From: Haliclystus octoradiatus
Taxonomy: Eukaryota > Cnidaria > Staurozoa > Stauromedusae > Haliclystidae
DNA length: 64,000 nt
Direction: 5' to 3'
Assembly (NCBI GenBank): GCA_916610825.1
Contig: OU744450.1
Location: forward strand, 24,408,430-24,472,429
The notes under the pieces are model-generated. The model saw only the letters and a program-made list of their open reading frames with translations. It searched no databases and was not told the origin of the DNA. This document shows, in pieces, positions 23,001 through 34,051 of this stretch (positions are counted from its first letter, which is position 1; the number at the start of each line of letters is the position of its first letter). The translations under genes and the position numbers were made by a program.

Positions 23001-26000
23001 CTTGAGCAATGTCAAGTTGGAATTGTAAGGTCGATTGAGTTTGCGAACCTAGTCTATACTAATGGCTACATGTTGATCTGGTGATTTGGCGTTGTTCGGG
23101 CGAAAACAGCATGATATAACAATATTATAGTAGTTTTTGTGTAGTCTCATATTTGTATTACTTAGCCTCATTTTCATGTAATTAGATTCAATATAATTAA
23201 TAATCCAAATTGCATGACGTAATTTAGTTTGTATTTAAATAGTTTGTTTTGTAATTTTTAAGTTACAGTCAAACCTGTATATAACGACCAGCTACGAGAG
23301 GTAGATAAATTGACCATTATAGACAGGTGGCCTTTATATACAGGTTTGATTCAATATAAAATACTATTTTAGACATTGCAACAGTGACCACTATAGACAG
23401 GTGACCGCTTTATAGAGGTGACCGTTATAACATGTTTGACTGTAGTGTGATGTTAAAAGGCGTTGTGAATTCATCAGCTCTATCTATGAACCCAACCATA
23501 AATAAATTGTATTTGATTGCATTCAACATAGTCTTTTTGCTAATTGACTAATAGAACCAACGGCATTACTCAACATTATACAGTCCTTATTTTGGCCAGA
23601 ACAGGCGTCATAACTCTAAACTAATCAGATTGATTAAATCACTTTTGTTATAATACAACATGCAGTGTTTAATTTGTTGCACTTATCCTTCAAAGGTTTA
23701 TGAAATACTTAATCAAGAAAGAAAATCTATGGCATTGAAGTGTGTATCTTTAGAAGGAATCGATAATTTTCTGTTAAAGTCTTACATAAAAGAAATTGAG
23801 ATTTTAACCAAACTACGTAATTGCCAATACGTTATTGATTTATATGATTGGTAAGTTATTTTAATAATTTACTCAGGTAAATATCATGCAGGCTAGCGAC
23901 TTTGCATGAGTATGGCAAATTAATTTCCACTCAAAGTCAGAGCGTACGAGAATTAATTTGGTCTGTGACGCAAATGGATAAGTTTGCAGCAGGATCTTAA
24001 GTACTTATATCAAATCCAGGCTGATGATAGTTCATGAAAATTGTGGGCCATTTAACGTTCATGAACTGTTCATAAACTCCCGAACTGTTTTTCACAAGTT
24101 TAAAGCATTGGCAAAATACCATTTATGATTAAAATATATGTCAATTGTAGATTATTCATATTCAGGGTAACAAAAAGGTTTTTAGAGTTTTGAGAAGCTT
24201 GTTGAAAGATTGAAAACTTTAAAATGGGATTGAACTTCAAATGCTTCATAATTATTAAGAAATGTTATCTTACCAAATGTCTCAAATTTGACTTCCTTTG
24301 GAGCATGGTTACCTACATAAATTTTACAACATAGAAATTATAAAATCCGAAAATCGTAAATTTGAATAATGAACTCAATGTTGACAGTTTTTATGAGTAA
24401 TTTATAAATAGTTCATGAACATCTATAGTTCATGCATAGTTCATGAACTTCTATTAATTTTTATTGGAAACCTTCTGAATGTGTGCTGGCCTTCCAGTAA
24501 CCAGGATCCCACACTTTGCGACAGGTGACACATGACAGACAGCCTGAACACACGTAACAAATTGAATTTTCTTCTTTCAGGGAAATTCGAAATGAAGAAC
24601 TGTTCATGGTTATGGAGAAAGGCGAACAGGATCTCAGTAAATTTCTCAAATCAAATAAAAACATTTCAATTAATAAAATTAAATCTATATGGAAAATGAT
24701 ATTAATGGCGGTTCAAAGTATTCACGATCTTGGTATTATTCATAGTGATATTAAACCTGCCAATTTTATGTATGTCCAATCACAACTGAAGTTAATTGAT
24801 TTTGGAATTGCAAGGTCACTTCAAGTAAGCTGCGGGCTTAGATATAGGCCTTTTCATCTGATATATTATTACGCATTTTATTGAACCCTGTAACAATATA
24901 AAATGTTTATTTTGTTAATCAAACAGGCAAACATGACCAGTATAACTCTGGCAGAAAATCTTGGAACAGTCAATTACATGGCTCCAGAATCGTTAGCTGG
25001 AGTAAATCCTGATACTAGAACAAAGTCAACAAGGGTATGTTCAGCGGACCAAATTTATAAAATATTTCAGAAAATTTTCAAATCAGATTAATTAATAACC
25101 TTGAAATTAATAATTAATATCCTGAAGACAAAAAAGTTTACCACCAAGTTCAGTTTACAAGTTGAATACCTATTTTATTTATTATTTTATATGACGTAGA
25201 TTTGTAGTAAATTATCAGACATTAGAATTTTCAGACTTTTTGTGGATTTCTGGCTATTTTCACCGCTTTGAACTCTAGAATTCTTGTTATTGCATTTTTC
25301 CCATTGAAATCAATTATAGATGATCTAGATATCCTAGATTTCAGACTATTTTTTAAAATTTGAATTCTCGTGTCTGAATTATATACAAAGGTACCAGAGC
25401 AAAAAACATTTTGAAAATTAGTTGAAAACAGAATTTATTAGAAATAAAAGCAGCAAAAAAAAGTCATAAAACGTCCTTGAGAATCGAGATGCCCCTTATC
25501 TAGCCACGGCCCTGTCCCCCAACAGTCCCCATTTCATTGAGCCCTGATTATTTCATTCTTTTTAACATCGCAACCTGTTTTTTAACACAATTTTAATTTG
25601 TGTGATAAAATAATAGACTTTGAGATGTACCAAACTACAAGGCAACCAATGTTTGATCTTTAATAATATGTTCTCCATAGGTTAATCGAGCCTTAGATGT
25701 GTGGAGTCTTGCCTGCGTTCTATATTACATGGTTTATAAACGGTTGCCATATCAACAAATTACAAATAATATTATGAAAGTGGAAGCTATATGCAGAGGT
25801 CAAACCATAGAGTTTCCACCATTTGAAGACGAATCGATTGTTGATGCTATGAAGGTATAGTAGGCCTATGTAGGCATTTCATCAAGTTATGCCATTGTTC
25901 TCCAAGTTTTATAAGTACATGAAATATATGAACACAGCTTGAAGCAAACTAGAAGGCTTTGCTATTTGAGGTCAATCTCTTCCTACTTGGAAAGTTTATA

Positions 26001-29000
26001 AACCAGGCAAGAATATGATTTCACACAGTATAGCAGAAATAGCAAGTGTTTGTATTGAACCGATTTAGTGTTTGCAGCTTGCGTCAAGCTTTGCTTGATA
26101 TTTGGACAGTGTGACTGTGTTTGGTAAATTTTGGCATTTTATATTGCCATTCTACGAGCGAAAATATAAAGGCTGAATCACAATTGGAAAGTTGGTTCGA
26201 TTATTTCCACAATTTTTATAATTATAATCATAATCACGGTCCGACAAAAGTATAAATCCTTCAATCCTAGATTCCGTAATAATAAAATAATTCATGGATA
26301 GACAATTTTATTATACAAAGTTTAGCTTTATCCAATATTAAATCAACAAAATACAACACTTCTACAACAATACATAATTACAGTGCTCAATGCTATTTGA
26401 CAGAGCGTAAATAATAATAATAGAGTTAAAAGACTACGCATAGTCATAGTTTCTGTTTGATGTTTATTAAATTATTATTGACGCAGGGTTGTTTGAAGAC
26501 AAGACCAGAAGAAAGATTTTCAATTGATGAGCTGCTAAGTCATCCATCATTGAGACAAATTGATATAGAAGGTAACAGAAACTATATTTTCTTATAGCCG
26601 GGGATCTTTTAGCCTGCTCGCAGACTCACTGTCAAAATGTAATCTTGGTAAACAGTAAAGTCTGCTAACTCGAGGACAAAAGCTTGCCTTTGCTGAATCA
26701 GCACAGGGCGTGGAAATTGGTTGCCTCGCTTTCGCTAAGAATGCTTGGCCACGGAAGTCAAGCACAGAAAAAGACCAATGACTCCAATCATATTTATTAT
26801 TAATTTACTTGAAACTCATTTACAGTTAATATTTCACAATTAATTTTAGGGAAGATATCTAGTTTTCAATAAATCTGAAATTCGAATTTAACATCAGTAA
26901 TGATCAAATGGTCTACTGCATTAATTCATGCTTCATCGGAATTAAACTTGAGCCGCTACGAATTTGAATTAGCCGCGTGATAGACTTATTTTGTCGAACA
27001 AACAAAGCAAATATAGAGTAATCATAATGAAAATAAGAAGACGACGAAAAACAGTGGCTCAACAATAGCTTCCTTTCTATAGCCATTAAATAATGCGGCT
27101 GAACTAAAGTGTTTGTTGTTTGTTGAATTAAGTTTCCTTGCCATGTTGTTTTCGTGTCGCGCCTCTCCGCTTGTAATGGCTTTTGAATAAAAACGCTGTC
27201 CAAAACATTTCATACATTTATGAGACTAATCAGAGATATAAATATAAATAATTGATGCAATTACGACCCAAATTACGACAGTTAATGGTTCCAACACGTC
27301 TTGGAAATGATATTAATTCTCAATTCTTGGCATTGAAGTTTATCGCAAATGTTCCAATCGATTTCAAAAGGCATAAAGTTTTCTGAAAAATGACAAGGAA
27401 GGGGAGTTATTGCAGCATAGCCCACCAAGCCTCTCTTTGAATTACTCTTCGCTGATTCGTCGCCAGAAAATCTTGGCGACGAATCACAGCCCTTGTAAGA
27501 CAATAGTTTTTACACCTTTCCACGCCCGGTGCTGTTTCAGCAAAGGAAAGCTTTTGACCTCGAGTTTGCAGACTCTACTGTTTACCAAATTTACATTTTG
27601 ACAGTGAGTCTGCGAGCAGGCTACCGGGGATTCAAATCTAGGCGTAAGCACAACAAGCACAAGTTTGAGGTCAAAACCGAAATTAATCATTTTGCAAAAT
27701 TAAAGGAAATTGTGTTAATTGAAAAAACAAATACATCAATTATTTTTCATTCAGCAAATTCATGGTAAAATCCCAAGGAGAGGAGTCACATAATAATAAT
27801 AATAATAATAATAGTTAAACTCAGATTCAAATAGGGGTGACTGATACAAAATTAAAACTCAAATTTTTTACCTTGATATAAATTAAGTATAAGTATATTT
27901 TGAAAGATACTTAAATAAACAGTTGAATAAGTAACAATTTCAGATCTTCAAAAACAAAGATTGAAAGTTAAATGAGGGCTACATCATAATGTCTAATTTC
28001 TGATCACGATGAGTGAGCGCGATATCATCACAGCAGCTGTTGATCGTTTGCTTGAACAACGGAAAATTCAAAAATCATGTTGATATACTGTCAAATACCA
28101 GTAGGCTGTCAAATAAGACGTTTATAACTTTAGATTGGGCTGCAATTTTATTCAAAAAACCCACAAAGTAGAACCAAAACATATACTCTGTAATTCAAAA
28201 AGTTGTTCCGATAAAAAACATTTGAAATCCAAACCAATTCAAACACATTTCGGATCAGATCCATATTGACTTTTAGCGTTCTGATCGGATTGTCAGATTA
28301 ACATAGTTCTGTTGGATTAAATCGGATTTGGAGAATATAGTTGAATTAATTTTACAGTTCTCATGATTTTTCTAGAACAGATTTCACCAGATTTAATCAA
28401 ACAATGTTGTGGCCATCTGATGATTAAGGAACTTAGTAATAGTAGTACAATAGTATAGTAAAACCTGTTATAATGGTCACCTCTATACAGCGGCCACCTT
28501 TCTATAGTGGCCACTCTTGTAATGTCTAAAATAGTATTTTCTATAGAATCAAACCTGTATATAAAGGACACCTGTCTACAGTGGTCAATTTATCTACCTC
28601 TAGTAGCTGGCTGTTATATACAGGTTTCACTGTAGTAGTAATAATTATCCTCAATAACAGTCAAAAAGTGCAAAAATGATGTGCAACAAGGAATCGGTAG
28701 GCTATTTGAGCCGGTACCAATTCTAAATCTAAACTTTCCTATTATAGCACTAATGTATAGTAACCCACTGATGTACGATTTAAGTTTTAGAGTGCACTCC
28801 TCAAGTAACAAAGCAACCAACCCGTACTGATATGAAAAACTGCATTAGTAAAATTGTCAGCAAAATCTCATCATCACCAATCACGGCAGAACGAATTATG
28901 GTAGGATATTAAAAAAAACAGCATCTATAAGCTTCAATGCAGGCTATTTCAAAATTGACTTGTCCTGTCAGGAAGAGTCTATTTGCCATAACTTTGCCAT

Positions 29001-29628
29001 AACTCTAAGGGCGACTTTGGTACTAAATTGCTTCATTGCAAAGTCAAATATAGAATTATCTTTAAATTTGATTCTATTTTCATCAGCTATTCCAACAATA
29101 AAGTCAATTCACTAAGTACTGTTGAATACTAGGAGGATTAGCTCAGATAGCAGACCAACCGAACTTTAGACCGGATCATATCTGATCGACTGTGGTTCAA
29201 ATCCCCCGAAGGTCAACTCAGCCTTGACTTTATGTAAAACATCAAATGAGTACCATCTGAGGATGACGGATGGAATGGTCCGGAGGGAATTGCATTTGAG
29301 TAGCTGCGGCACGTCGTTGGGCATTACTTTTTACTTACCAAGTAGTGTCACAAAATCCAAATATCAAGCACTAAATCAATTCAATACAAACCCTTGCTAT
29401 TTCTGATATACAGTTATGGCGTTCAAGACCTCACTTCGGTCGATTATGAAAATATTTTAATGAATTTGAATTCCTCAATTTTTTGCAATATTTTTTTTTA
29501 GTCACTGGCAATATAACACAATGGAAATCAATCATCCAATTTCATCTTCAAATCGAATAATCTTAGGTTTAATTGTAAATATTTTTTCAGATTTTGATGA
29601 TAATCCAAAATGTGATGTCATATTTTAG
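20086..29628 (+). CDS. TTK: Dual-specificity spindle-checkpoint kinase TTK/MPS1
   Basis: Eight sure coding exons: 20072-20285 (ATG at 20086), 20902-21296, 21561-22327, 23696-23850, 24581-24824, 24927-25034, 25681-25854 and 26487-26571, all phase-consistent. The N-terminal two exons form the TPR-like kinetochore domain (about aa 1-95). A Ser/Asn-rich linker follows, then the kinase: glycine loop GKGGSAKV, ALK lysine, HSDIKPAN catalytic loop, DFG at about 24797, GTVNYMAPES activation segment, and a final GCLKTRPEERFSIDELLSHP. HSD in place of HRD is normal for this family. The last exon is ambiguous: 29502-29560 or 29591-29628 both follow good acceptors, fit phase 1 and reach a stop. With the first choice the protein is 728 residues, against 857 in human. 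It phosphorylates kinetochore targets to hold anaphase until chromosomes attach. Confidence 0.9.
20654..20757. repeat. GTTCATGAAC-family palindromic element
   Basis: It begins 'ctgcgaaagacagttcaggagttcatgaacag' and ends 'gaactcctgaactgtttttcgcag', a clear dyad with few internal units. It lies in a TTK intron. Confidence 0.7.
21361..21543 (+). mobile_element. Family-A MITE directly before a TTK acceptor
   Basis: The element runs from CAGTGAAACATTTATATTAT to CCGTTATAACAGGTTTGACTG with TA on both sides. It ends only 17 bp before the TTK exon at 21561, so the acceptor's upstream sequence is largely element edge plus 'TATTTCATTTCATTATAG'. Confidence 0.8.
22380..22870. repeat. Minisatellite of TTCATGAAC-type units in TTK intron
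   Basis: A tandem array of about 490 bp is built from units of about 20-30 bp such as 'agttcatgaacttctataatttatgaat'. Within it a higher-order block of about 98 bp is repeated, with identical runs through 'aatagttcataaatttctat' and 'aaattcaacaatttatgaat' at about 22610-22705 and 22710-22800. It shares its unit with the dispersed palindromic family. Confidence 0.85.
23266..23442 (+). mobile_element. Family-A MITE
   Basis: It runs from CAGTCAAACCTGTATATAAC to GTTATAACATGTTTGACTG and is TA-flanked. It lies in TTK intron sequence upstream of the exon at 23696. Confidence 0.85.
24019..24098. repeat. GTTCATGAAC-family element, short copy
   Basis: It contains 'gttcatgaaaattgtgggccatttaacgttcatgaactgttcat' and ends 'cccgaactgtttttcac', the right half of the dyad. 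A further pair of units lies at 24400-24452. Confidence 0.65.
25160..25520. repeat. Two dispersed repeat blocks of unknown type
   Basis: The block near 25250-25350 ('gaactctagaattcttgttattgcatttttc') recurs near 49870-49960. The block near 25385-25510 ('gttgaaaacagaattta', 'aaaagtcataaaacgtcc', 'tctagccacg') recurs near 33270-33375. No superfamily could be assigned. Confidence 0.5.
26610..27623. mobile_element. MULE-like non-autonomous element, 1.0 kb, in TTK terminal intron
   Basis: It is bounded by long terminal inverted repeats: TAGCCTGCTCGCAGACTCAC at 26610 and its complement GTGAGTCTGCGAGCAGGCTA ending at 27623. The similarity extends inward for about 100 bp (through 'aaagctt..cc..tttgctgaa'). 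The flanks CCGGGGATC (26598-26606) and CCGGGGATT (27624-27632) look like a 9-bp target duplication with one mismatch, which would leave three extra T at the left end. No transposase was recognised in its interior. Confidence 0.7.
28457..28632 (-). mobile_element. Family-A MITE, reverse orientation
   Basis: It reads GTAAAACCTGTTATAATGGTC at the left, CTATAGTGGCCACTC in the middle and TATATACAGGTTTCACTG at the right, the family in inverse. The left terminus is slightly eroded. Confidence 0.75.
29131..29340 (+). mobile_element. tRNA-derived SINE
   Basis: It starts GGATTAGCTCAGATAGCAG (polymerase III A box) and has GGTTCAAATCC at 29194-29204 (B box), spaced as in a tRNA gene. It continues with a non-tRNA body of about 130 bp ('gatgacggatggaatggtcc', 'gcggcacgtcgttgggc'). 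The anticodon arm does not fold convincingly, so it is not called as a tRNA gene. Confidence 0.65.
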
Positions 29629-29880
29629 TTTTGTTTTTGTATATATTATAAAGAAATGTGTAGATGATAAATTAGACAAGAGTTTGGGATATGAACAAAC
29701 TAAGACAAAATTGTTCCGCAACTTCCGCTGATATTGTGTGTATCTAACAGTTTCCAATTGGTTGATTTTTATTCGTAATATTAGGCTAGCCTACATAGTA
29801 CAACTAAACATACCAATCTTTATCGAATTGAATACCATTCAAATCTCAGCCAACCACTAACCAATATATATCTTCACAAC

Positions 29881-30102
29881 CAGGGTCAGACAAAGTCCGG
29901 AAACTTAGAAACCTGGTTTGCGGAAGGCTAGCAAAATTCAGAAGAAAACAGTAAAATTATATTATATAATATAAAGTTAAAACAATTTTAAAAATATGAA
30001 AATAACACTTTGATTATTCGTAAGCTTGTCAGTAAAATTACTCAAAAGCTTATATCTAAAAAGTTGAGGTTTGCGGAAGGTAAAATATTTTGTCGGACCC
30101 TG
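29881..30102. mobile_element. CAGGGTC hAT-like MITE with perfect 8-bp duplication
   Basis: The ends are CAGGGTCAGACAAAGTCCGG and ATATTTTGTCGGACCCTG, flanked by the perfect direct repeat TTCACAAC (29873-29880 and 30103-30110). It belongs to the same subfamily as the copy at 49344, which lies in inverse orientation and shares 'ggtttgcggaaggctag'. Confidence 0.88.
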
Positions 30103-30110
30103 TTCACAAC

Positions 30111-30228
30111 CAACCTGTGTGCAGACTTTACTTGAAAATCTTACTTCCTATTAGTAAGGTCTGCGCATCCGAGCGAAATCCTACTAACGAGGAAGTAAGA
30201 TTTTAAAGTAAGGTCTGCGAGCAGGCTA
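30111..30228. mobile_element. MULE-like MITE abutting the hAT-like copy
   Basis: Inverted arms 'gcagactttacttgaaaatcttacttcct' and 'aggaagtaagattttaaagtaaggtctgc' end in CAACCTGTG / GCAGGCTA. The flanks GTTCACAAC (30102-30110) and GTTCACAAG (30229-30237) fit a 9-bp duplication with one mismatch. The left copy overlaps the 8-bp duplication of the neighbouring hAT-like element. Confidence 0.7.
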
Positions 30229-30737
30229 GTTCACAAGAGTGTTTGAAATATTTGATCTGGTGCTTTCAGTAACAGAGTTTTCACTGGATAAATCATTGGA
30301 TTACGTTTATAAGCTATGCTGTTTGGACTTTGTTAGCCCAAGTATCACAGGGTGTACCAGCCCCGAGGTTTGTTTCTGAAACCATATGGTCAGTCAAATA
30401 ATATGTGAATAAGGCACGGATTTTGTAGGATAAACAATAATTAGCGAATAGTATGTAATTTCTTGTTTATTTATGAAGATTTCCAGGCTTCCAGCAGCAT
30501 TTGCAATAATCTGGCAATGCATTACTGTAATCTGTAGCAATACGCTTAGAGATTAGTGTGTAAAAAGTGTTGATATTTCTGCATCAAAATTATCAATAAT
30601 GTGTTATCTTTGTCTGCAATATCATGAGAAAAGATATAATCTAAAAATGAGGCACATTTGTTGTGATAGTGAGAGACTAGTCACTAAACTGTTTCCATAC
30701 CTTCAATGGAAATATCTTCATTGAGCTTGGAATTATC

Positions 30738-31063
30738 TAGCCTGCGTACCAGCCCTGAGGTTTTTCCTGAAACCATAGGGTCTGTGAACTAATGTGTGAT
30801 TTTCAGCCCAACAAGTTCCCATGAGTTTGGAATATAATTTATGCATTACGTTGTACAGTATTATCATTAAGTTCATTGTCGCCGCTGATAATTATGACGT
30901 GTTTGACGAAGAGTTGTGATTTTACGACAATTGATCTTTTGTGATAGAGTGTGAATAATTTACCAATAGTATGTAGGTGTTATTTTCGATGGGTTGAGAA
31001 TCACATATTAGTTCACAGACCCTATGGTTTTAAAAAAAAACCTCGGGGCTGGTACGCAGGCTA
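30738..31063. mobile_element. MULE-like MITE with perfect 9-bp duplication
   Basis: Terminal inverted repeats of about 60 bp begin TAGCCTGCGTACCAGCCCTG and end CGGGGCTGGTACGCAGGCTA. The element is flanked by GGAATTATC exactly (30729-30737 and 31064-31072). Long inverted repeats with 9-bp duplications are characteristic of Mutator-like elements. It has no coding capacity. A solo piece of the terminus lies at about 30343-30390. Confidence 0.88.
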
Positions 31064-31302
31064 GGAATTATCGTGTACGGCAAAAGCAACATTGATCTGG
31101 CAACAATTCTACTTTCAAATAATGGTTATTATTTTTCATACATTTTAAACTAAATTCAACAGCAGATATGTTATTTCCAGTACAAAATTTTAAAATGCAA
31201 TTTAGTTGCAAATCTTGCACACTCCACAATCTACGTAGGCCTGACAATGAAAATAATAATAGTAAACGTCTAAATAATAAGTTAAACTAAAAACAAAATT
31301 CT

Positions 31303-31890
31303 TTATTTTGTACATGATACAGTTCTTGCAACTTTTCTATATTCTCTCATTTTTGTTGTTAGGCATATCATTTCTTGCCAATTATACGGCAACATTTTTT
31401 CCCCAGTTTCACTTTTAGCAAATATAACCCCAAGTTCATTCTCAGCTGTTGATAATAAATAAGAATGGGCATCCCCTAAGGAAATTATTTTTGCAGCAAT
31501 AACATCTCCTGGTCGAAATGATTTATAAACTTCAACTTTATCAATTTCTGTTGCTCTTATATCTTCTTTTCGGATTAATCCTTGAAAATCACCTTTTAAT
31601 GCAATACCATTTGAACTAAATATATCAACTTTACAAAATCGTAAACTTATCATACGAACTTTACATGTTACAATTGAACCAACTTTAGGCACAGCATCTT
31701 GTTGTTGGTCACGGATTACATTAAAAATCTTTTCGGAATCATCTTCAACTGTTATTCTTTTTTTTCCAACAACAGAGGAATACAGAAAACCATTCTTTAA
31801 ATAAACGCCAACGCCTGGTTTATACTCATTCGCAGAACCTAAACGTTCACCAGGTATAACAAGAGAGTTGAGACGTGAATCTGGAATCAT
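31303..31890 (-). CDS. EXOSC1: RNA exosome cap subunit CSL4
   Basis: One uninterrupted minus-strand frame of 195 residues, the same length as the human protein, starting at the ATG at 31890. Upstream the frame is open but has no earlier ATG. The N-terminal domain begins with the conserved IPGERLG. The central S1-like OB domain carries VGSIVTCKV, LIRKEDIRATEIDKVEVYKS and FRPGDVI. The C-terminal part has STAENELGV and ends KMREYRKVAR. CSL4 caps the nine-subunit exosome ring and helps feed RNA to the 3'-5' nucleases. The zinc-ribbon Cys-Pro pair seen in many relatives is not complete here (one Cys, no following Pro). The absence of introns is unusual beside its intron-rich neighbours. An AATAAA overlaps the stop codon (31302-31307, minus). 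Confidence 0.95.
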   Translation of the reverse strand: MIPDSRLNSLVIPGERLGSANEYKPGVGVYLKNGFLYSSVVGKKRITVEDDSEKIFNVIRDQQQDAVPKVGSIVTCKVRMISLRFCKVDIFSSNGIALKGDFQGLIRKEDIRATEIDKVEVYKSFRPGDVIAAKIISLGDAHSYLLSTAENELGVIFAKSETGEKMLPYNWQEMICLTTKMREYRKVARTVSCTK

Positions 31891-34051
31891 TTTGAATTCT
31901 AAAATATTAGTCAAATCTCTTCAGTGATTGTCTGAGACTGTGAGTCTAGGAAGTCCACAATTGAGCAAACTTCAGTCTTTGACAAACTTAGGTAAGTATA
32001 TTTAGTAAAAATTGTATGTATATAATAATATATATAAAAATTAATGGTAAAATTGGTCAATAAATTTGGTAGAAATCACTTCAACTCCTAGCTCTCCAGC
32101 ATGCAAACTTCCACAAATCTGTCCAAATCCATCACACCCTATACAGCCTGTAGTCCATCTGTGATAGACTTCAGGCTTGAATATTTGGGCCTGAAAAATT
32201 AATGCTATCGGCAGTGATAGCTTGATACAATTAAATTTATTACATAATTTCTGATGCAGAAACTCAATTCAAACTCCAACAAATCAAAACATAAAATGAT
32301 TCCAAAAAATGATGCTTATAAATTTTCAAGCTTTCTTGTATTAAGACCGTTGGATTGACCCACTGACGTCATTCATTCATTAATGGCATATTGAACTTGC
32401 CTCTCTTTGCTAAGTCAAATGATCAAGATATATTTCCGTTACGGACATTGAGCACGGACAATAAAATGCGAAAGACACCGGATAACAAACTCATATTATT
32501 TAGGTATGTTTTACATTAAATTTGCATCCGGCATTTTGTTGTTTTCAATGAATATTTATTCACAGGACACTAACATATATATGCATAAAAAAGTTAACAA
32601 CATAGAGGCAACATCAATATATCTCATACAGAAGTTGTGTTCATCTTGACAATTATATTCCAGAAAGTTGTTGCTCATTTTTGCTAATGAAACTATTCAC
32701 GAATGGATTAATGGAGATTTATAATGGTAGGATCAAAACCTCCACGTGCTCGAAGAGTCGAAGGTTACGCGACGGGAGGAGGATTTGGCATGCTAAATTT
32801 TGCGTTGCTATGGGGGTAGAGAACTCAGTTGTTTAGAAATGAAAATAAGCAAACCTGCATTATTTGTAAACAGCGGACAGGTTTTATTTATTTATTGTAA
32901 TTAATTGACTGTTTTCGCTACATTAAACAGTATTATTCGCCGTTTGTTTACATTTTGAACTTTAAAAGAATTAACTTCATTTTGCGTGTGACCGTGTGTT
33001 CTAATTTTGCATGCATGCAAAGATTCAAAGTTAGGGATTAAAATTATTGAGACCTTAAGCTAAGTAGGCCTAGGTCATATAGTCTATGCCTAACATAGGC
33101 CTACTATTCAATATTAGCCTATGAAATTTTTTGCTACCTTTATTATGAATGTAGACCGGTCGTGGGTCGATCAGGGGGTAACTAAAGGACATTTTGTGAT
33201 TTTTTATGGATTCTTTTATTTTTCATTTTATGCAAGAACGAGTTGTAGTAAATATATTTAGGTATGAGATCCAAAAAGAATTTTTAAAATTTGTTGAAAA
33301 CAGAATTTAACACAAATAAAAACAACAACAAAAAGTCATAAAAATGTCCTTGAGTTACTCCTGATCTAGCCACGACCATGTAGACCCTATACATACATAT
33401 AAGCTTCTGAAGTTACAGAGGCAGGAAGCCAGTCTGCAACTATCGTTCGTTTTAACCGACATGGATAGGATTTTGTTGAATATTGGCGAAAGAAAATCTC
33501 ATTGAACCACCCTCACAATGCTGGCTGTTGTTGGACGATGTTGAATTTCACTTTTTGGATTTTGAAGTTGTTCAAAAACTTCGCCAGCATTGGTATGATT
33601 TTGCAAATATCCTATTATTCTCGACAAAATCCTGCCAATGCTGATTGGTGGCGAAGCTGCCAAATAGCGAAGTTAATTATTTTAGCAGTAGGCCTATATA
33701 CGGTAGTAATTGTGAAATTGGCAGAGCCATGAACCTGTTACACCAGAGTCATTTATTTGATGTACAAGAGTTGGGAGCCGCTCTTGGCTCACACAGAGCA
33801 GATGCCAGCCATATGATTTTATGAACGCCATTTCCATTCTGTCAAACCCATGCTTGCAAATTTGAACGAATCCCGCGTAAATAATATAAATTCGAAAGAC
33901 TTTTTGTTCAATAGCAGAATTCGTTTCAATGGAATGAAAATGATGATTAACTTTTAACGATTTTCCTCAAAATTTGTGTGGTCTAGACCCTTATAAATAG
34001 ATGGCTTTTGGTTACACTATAGGTTACACTAATGCTTTTGAATACTTTCAG
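31891..34051. promoter_or_regulatory. Head-to-head intergenic region EXOSC1/SWT1
   Basis: The divergent genes share about 2.1 kb. A TTTTAG just upstream of the EXOSC1 ATG could be an acceptor for a non-coding exon. SWT1's first coding exon was not fixed: a short ATG frame at 32466 ends at a good GTATGT donor (MRKTPDNKLILF) but in phase 2, whereas the WW exon needs phase 1. CACGTG occurs near 32743. No other gene was seen. Confidence 0.4.
33744..34009. mobile_element. Diverged hAT-like MITE (CAGAGTC family)
   Basis: It begins CAGAGTCATTTATTTGATGT and ends 'ccttataaatagatggctttt'. The flanks are TGTTACAC (33736-33743) and GGTTACAC (34010-34017), an 8-bp duplication with one mismatch. It lies immediately upstream of the SWT1 WW-domain exon. 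Confidence 0.7.

Noticed and set aside
29131-29204. tRNA gene
   Set aside because: A and B boxes are present, but the acceptor and anticodon arms do not pair and a longer non-tRNA body follows, as in a SINE.
31891-31914. Upstream extension of EXOSC1 to position 31914
   Set aside because: The codon there is TTG, not ATG. The ATG at 31890 gives the same length as the human protein.
32724-32820. Short ATG frame (MVGSKPPRARRVEGYATGGG) as the SWT1 first exon
   Set aside because: No donor in the phase required by the WW exon; no similarity to SWT1 N-termini that I recognise.
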